From contig NC_030850.1 of NCBI RefSeq assembly GCF_000208745.1, forward strand, positions 9,832,119 to 9,896,118: a stretch of 64,000 nt of DNA. The letters are read 5' to 3'. The stretch is from Theobroma cacao (Eukaryota; Streptophyta; Magnoliopsida; Malvales; Malvaceae). Shown here in pieces: positions 60,443-64,000 of the stretch (position 1 is its first letter; every line of letters begins with the position of its first letter). The translations under genes were made by a program, and so were the position numbers. The notes under the pieces are model-generated. The model was given only the letters and a program-made list of their open reading frames with translations. It ran no database searches and had not been told where the DNA came from.

Positions 60443-62436
60443 ATGTCGTCAAATGAAAAGAAAGATCTACATCATTATGATCCTTTCCAAGGATTCAACC
60501 GATCGACCTTTCCATTCTTTGACGACAATCCTTCTATGTACAACCAAGCTGCTGCAGCTCTAACAGCTCCAACCCAAAATTTTCAGGGCTTTGATCCTTC
60601 TTACATGAGCTTCACTGACTGCTTACATGGCTCCGTCGACTATAACTCCTTTTCAAGAGCCTTTGACATATCTTGTTCTTCATCTGATGTTGTCAGTCCG
60701 ATCGACGACAGTAACTGCAAGAAAATTGGCACTGCAGATAATTCAGTAGGGAATATTACTGAAAACCCATCCACACCAAATTCCTCAGTGTCTTATTCTT
60801 CTAACGAGGGAGCAGCTGATGAAGATTCAAGCAAGAGCAAGAAAGATAAGCAGCCAAAAGGGGCTGAAGATGGAGATGACAAGTCAAAGAAAGTGTAGGT
60901 TATTTGAAGCTCTATTTGGTTGTTGATTCATGGTAAAGGTTGAGAGGTTTCAGAACTTGCTTTCTTTTCTGGCTTCTTGGATTAATAGGTTTCGTACTAG
61001 CTACTATCATTTTTTCTCTGACAAACTTTCAAAGTCTTGGAGAGGACTAGCTCATGGTTTCAATATAAAATCCATAGTATATTTCTTTGATCAGTTTCTT
61101 CAACTTAGAGTATTAATAAAAATTTTCTCTGCCCTTTGGTGGAAGGAATTTCAAGTTATATTTTTTTATTATCATCATCAGCTTTTCCCTTGACCAGCAG
61201 CAGTGTTTGAATGCTACATCCATTTCTAGGGATTAGCAAGGGATCCAGAAAAAAGAAATACAGACTGAGAAGCTACAAAACCCTAATACATGATTACCCA
61301 TTTACGGACATAATTAGTTGTATATTGTGTTAAATTTTCAGGAACAAACCAAAAAAGGAGAAACGGCAACGAGAGCCAAGGTTTGCCTTCCTCACCAAGA
61401 GTGAGATTGATCATCTTGAAGATGGATACAGATGGAGGAAGTACGGGCAAAAAGCTGTCAAGAATAGCCCTTATCCAAGGTGGTTCTATTGATTGATCTA
61501 TTCAAATTTCTGCGCTTAATTTAGTCCAAATGATTGAATTCTTGATTGATATCTTAATTAATTAGCATATTTACGCCAAAATAAACAGTGCATACATATA
61601 TATAGTATATAAGTTTATAGCAACACATGATTATCATTCTGTTTAATGCAACACATGATTATCATTCTGTTTTGATAGTATAATCTTGTCCAAATTGCTT
61701 TAAATGCAAATCATCCTTGTCCGAGACTCCTAGTAAATTTCATCTGTCATCTGTTATCATTTGCGATAACTGGTGAGTTTAGTACTCGGGAAAATTCTTT
61801 TGAAATGTTATTGATCAAAATGATACTTATTTATTTGCAAAAACTGAAGGATATATAACTGTTTATAATGAAGGTTACAAGGTATGCTCCATATATAGGA
61901 CGATAGATTACACATAGAAATCACTCCATTGTTGTGCAATGATTTCTAGGAAATGAAGAAGTTACCTTAGGTTCTGACCCCAAAAAAGAAGCTAACATGT
62001 TACGACTATATGTTAACATAAACAAGATGTTTTGTGATCTCACTATCTTCACTTCCTATCGCTTGGCCACTGCAGAAGTTATTACAGGTGCACCAGCCAA
62101 AAATGTACTGTTAAGAAGCGTGTTGAAAGATCATTTCAAGACCCATCAGTCGTGATCACAACATATGAAGGACAGCATAACCATCACATCCCAGCAACGC
62201 TCCGAGGCAATGCAGCTGGGGTGCTTTCACCTTCAATTCTGGCATCATCAGCATCAATGGGTCCCAGCTTTCCTCATGAGTTCCTAAGTCATTTGCTTCC
62301 ATCAACAAGCAATCCAGGAGGAGACACTAACTCTTTGCACTATCAAGGCCTTGCTCCTCACCAGCAGCAGCTTCAAGTTCCTGATTATGGCTTGTTACAA
62401 GATTTAGTTTCTTCCTTCACCCGGCAGGCGCCATGA
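60443..62436 (+). CDS. WRKY transcription factor, group IIc (WRKY8/28/71 clade)
   Basis: Three coding exons: 60443-60894, 61342-61479 and 62076-62436 (951 nt, 316 aa). Exon 1 ends at the GT|GTAGGT donor. The start is ATG 60443 ([15 protein letters not shown]). The N-terminus is Ser/Asn/Asp-rich; a Lys-rich stretch (about 131-162) may be the nuclear signal. The WRKY domain follows: [20 protein letters not shown], with a C-X4-C-X23-H-X-H zinc finger (Cys202, Cys207, His231, His233). The second intron splits the PR/SYYR junction, the conserved WRKY intron position. The C-terminal DYGLLQDLV motif resembles WRKY71. These factors bind W-boxes and act in defence, branching and senescence. Linkage to a TPK channel also points to the WRKY8/28 lineage. 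Clade is certain; the exact ortholog is not. Confidence 0.93.
61620..61675. repeat. 28-bp tandem duplication in the second WRKY intron
   Basis: GCAACACATGATTATCATTC begins at 61620 and again at 61648. Identity covers at least 25 bases of the 28-bp unit. It is intronic and does not affect coding; likely recent. Confidence 0.92.
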
Positions 62437-64000
62437 GCTCTTTTCCCCCGTCCTTTCATATATATATATATATATATAGATAAATGAACTAATTCAAGTA
62501 TGGCTCACTTAGAGCATTGATGAATATCTCTGACTAGCTGGAGTTTGAGCATTTTCTTTTTTCATCTTGCAAATTTCTCTGCTCTCTCCTTTCGTCAAAA
62601 GGCTGAATGATGGCTATTCTCTTCAAGAAATATCAATCTGTTGTGATATATGTGGCCCCCAAATATGGGAAATGCAAAGCTCTAATGGAGGAGATGGGAT
62701 TGGTCCAAGTATGAAGTTTGGGACTCCATTTTGTCTATGCTTTTTTTGTTATATATGCAATTGCAATTATTGTGATAGTTGTCGCTTACTCATGTGCCTA
62801 GAGATGAAGTCGAAACATTGGAAATTCTTGAGAAGATTGATTGTTCTTTGTTCTCTTTTGTGCTATAAATTTCATATTATCTCATGTTCTTAGAGCAAGT
62901 ACCTTGAAAATTAGCTTTTCTTCTCCATTTAATTGATCCTCTTTCTATGCATATGAGGATCATATAATAATAGCAAGTGTTGAATATCAAGCGGGAAAAA
63001 ACAAGAGAGAGAAAAGTTGACTTCAAGCCTTGGCTTATCAGGGAAGATGGAGAAAAAGTGTTATCATGTCTGTCAAAGTAAATTGTTGAAGACTTCAAAA
63101 GATTCAACATGACATATATATTTTTTTTGTTTGGTTTATCAACATTTTAAAGAGGGTTAATCAATAACTTTCCATTTGATTAAAGTTTGCATTAATATGT
63201 AGGTATATACAATTAAAAATGTATAAAATCAGCATCATATGGAAGTTTCAACTAATTAATTTAGTCTATTTTTTTTTTTTGTAAATTAAAATAAGATTTG
63301 ATAATTAATAGGTTAATTTGAATCACGACCTTATGTTCTTTCTTGTTTCATGCATGCCTATTCCTTGATAAATACAGCCAAGAATAGAAAGTTTGGTTTA
63401 CACCATGAAGTATTGATTTCTTGTATAAGAATGGAAGTCAAATCAAGAATAATTAACAGGCTCTGACCTAAAAACAAAGTCATCTTAATCAATGGAATCC
63501 ATAACCAAACATTGTTTAGTTTTAAATGCCTGTAAGAATTAGACTTGTAACAGAAAAAAAAAAATTAAATGCAGGCCTATGTAACGATACTTGTATACTA
63601 TTTGGCTTAATAAATTTACTATGATTGATTCTTATATTAGAGTAGTTAAGGCACTCACTACCTAACCGGTAGCCATATCTCTCCATTTAAGAAGGGCTTA
63701 ATTAATGTATGCATGTATGTATTGCATGCTTGTTGATTATCTTTACAGGAAGCCATTCAACCATTTTAAAGCATTTAAGAGACCTGCATGTTTTCATATA
63801 TAGTAATTAGTTTAGGGTCATGATAATGAAATTGAAATTTTCAACAAAAAGTTTGAATTCTGCACAAAAGATTAATTTTTTTTAATATCATTGGGGTATT
63901 TTTAAGTTTTGTTTGAATTTAATCTTTCTCCGAGAGATTTTAAGGATACATTCTCTTATATCAATGTGATGCGTATTGAGGATTTTACTTATAGAGCATT
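62437..64000. other. 3' flank of the WRKY gene and right end of the window
   Basis: An (AT) tract at 62460-62477 follows the stop codon and is probably in the 3' UTR. From about 62900 the DNA is AT-rich with no recognisable gene. The window ends in ordinary spacer. Confidence 0.4.

Noticed and set aside
1..64000. tRNA genes, known microRNA precursors, CRISPR arrays, bacterial-type operons
   Set aside because: I looked for tRNA B-box strings and for the mature sequences of common conserved plant microRNAs and saw none. CRISPR arrays and operons are not expected in plant nuclear DNA. A by-eye search cannot exclude lineage-specific small RNAs.

Overview
The window is nuclear DNA from a flowering plant, almost certainly a eudicot. 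It is AT-rich, its genes are split by GT-AG introns, and every confident product belongs to a plant family: an X8-domain GPI protein, an E-class PPR protein, an AHL protein, a two-pore K+ channel and a WRKY factor. A 77-base N run (32144-32220) and a single N (44710) show that it is draft assembly. Species cannot be fixed from sequence alone. Splice models were built by hand and kept only when reading frame, splice dinucleotides and family motifs agreed.

Left third (1-28.8 kb), gene-dense. In order: a plant basic secretory protein (BSP) relative that has lost its zinc-binding HExxH (-); a four-exon X8/callose-binding-type GPI protein with a 31-nt mini-exon (-); an intronless E-class PPR protein (+); an AHL16/TEK-like AT-hook protein (-); a ten-exon GIP1-like DUF1296 protein with a Stowaway-like MITE in an intron (-); and a CorA-like membrane protein (+) that is intact across seven coding exons except for one in-frame TAG. 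From memory, BSP, PPR, X8, AHL16 and CorA-like genes also sit together at Arabidopsis At2g42900-At2g42950, so this looks like conserved microsynteny with a local reordering.

Middle (28.8-37.5 kb), decayed. Two diverged copies of an F-box/DUF295 locus form a direct segmental duplication. One kept only the C-terminal part; the other kept the whole length but carries stops and frameshifts. Between them lie two unidentified coding-like remnants, a gap and an AT microsatellite. Further right is an RNase H remnant of a LINE-type retrotransposon.

Right (37.5-64 kb), gene-poor. A two-pore K+ channel of the TPK family (two GYGD filters, a 14-3-3 site, two EF-hands), a three-exon coiled-coil protein of unknown function, then about 10.6 kb without a recognisable gene, then a group IIc WRKY factor of the WRKY8/28/71 clade. 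TPK and WRKY8/28 genes are also neighbours in Arabidopsis (At4g18160/At4g18170; At5g46360-46370/At5g46350), so this linkage also looks ancient. About 1.1 kb upstream of the WRKY start a 150-bp stretch packs four W-boxes and two G-boxes.

The genes do not form one pathway, and I found no operon-like or wholly new multi-gene system. The most notable points are the single nonsense codon in the CorA-like gene, the X8 mini-exon whose skipping would remove the GPI anchor, the pseudo-peptidase BSP, and the unequal decay of the DUF295 duplicates.
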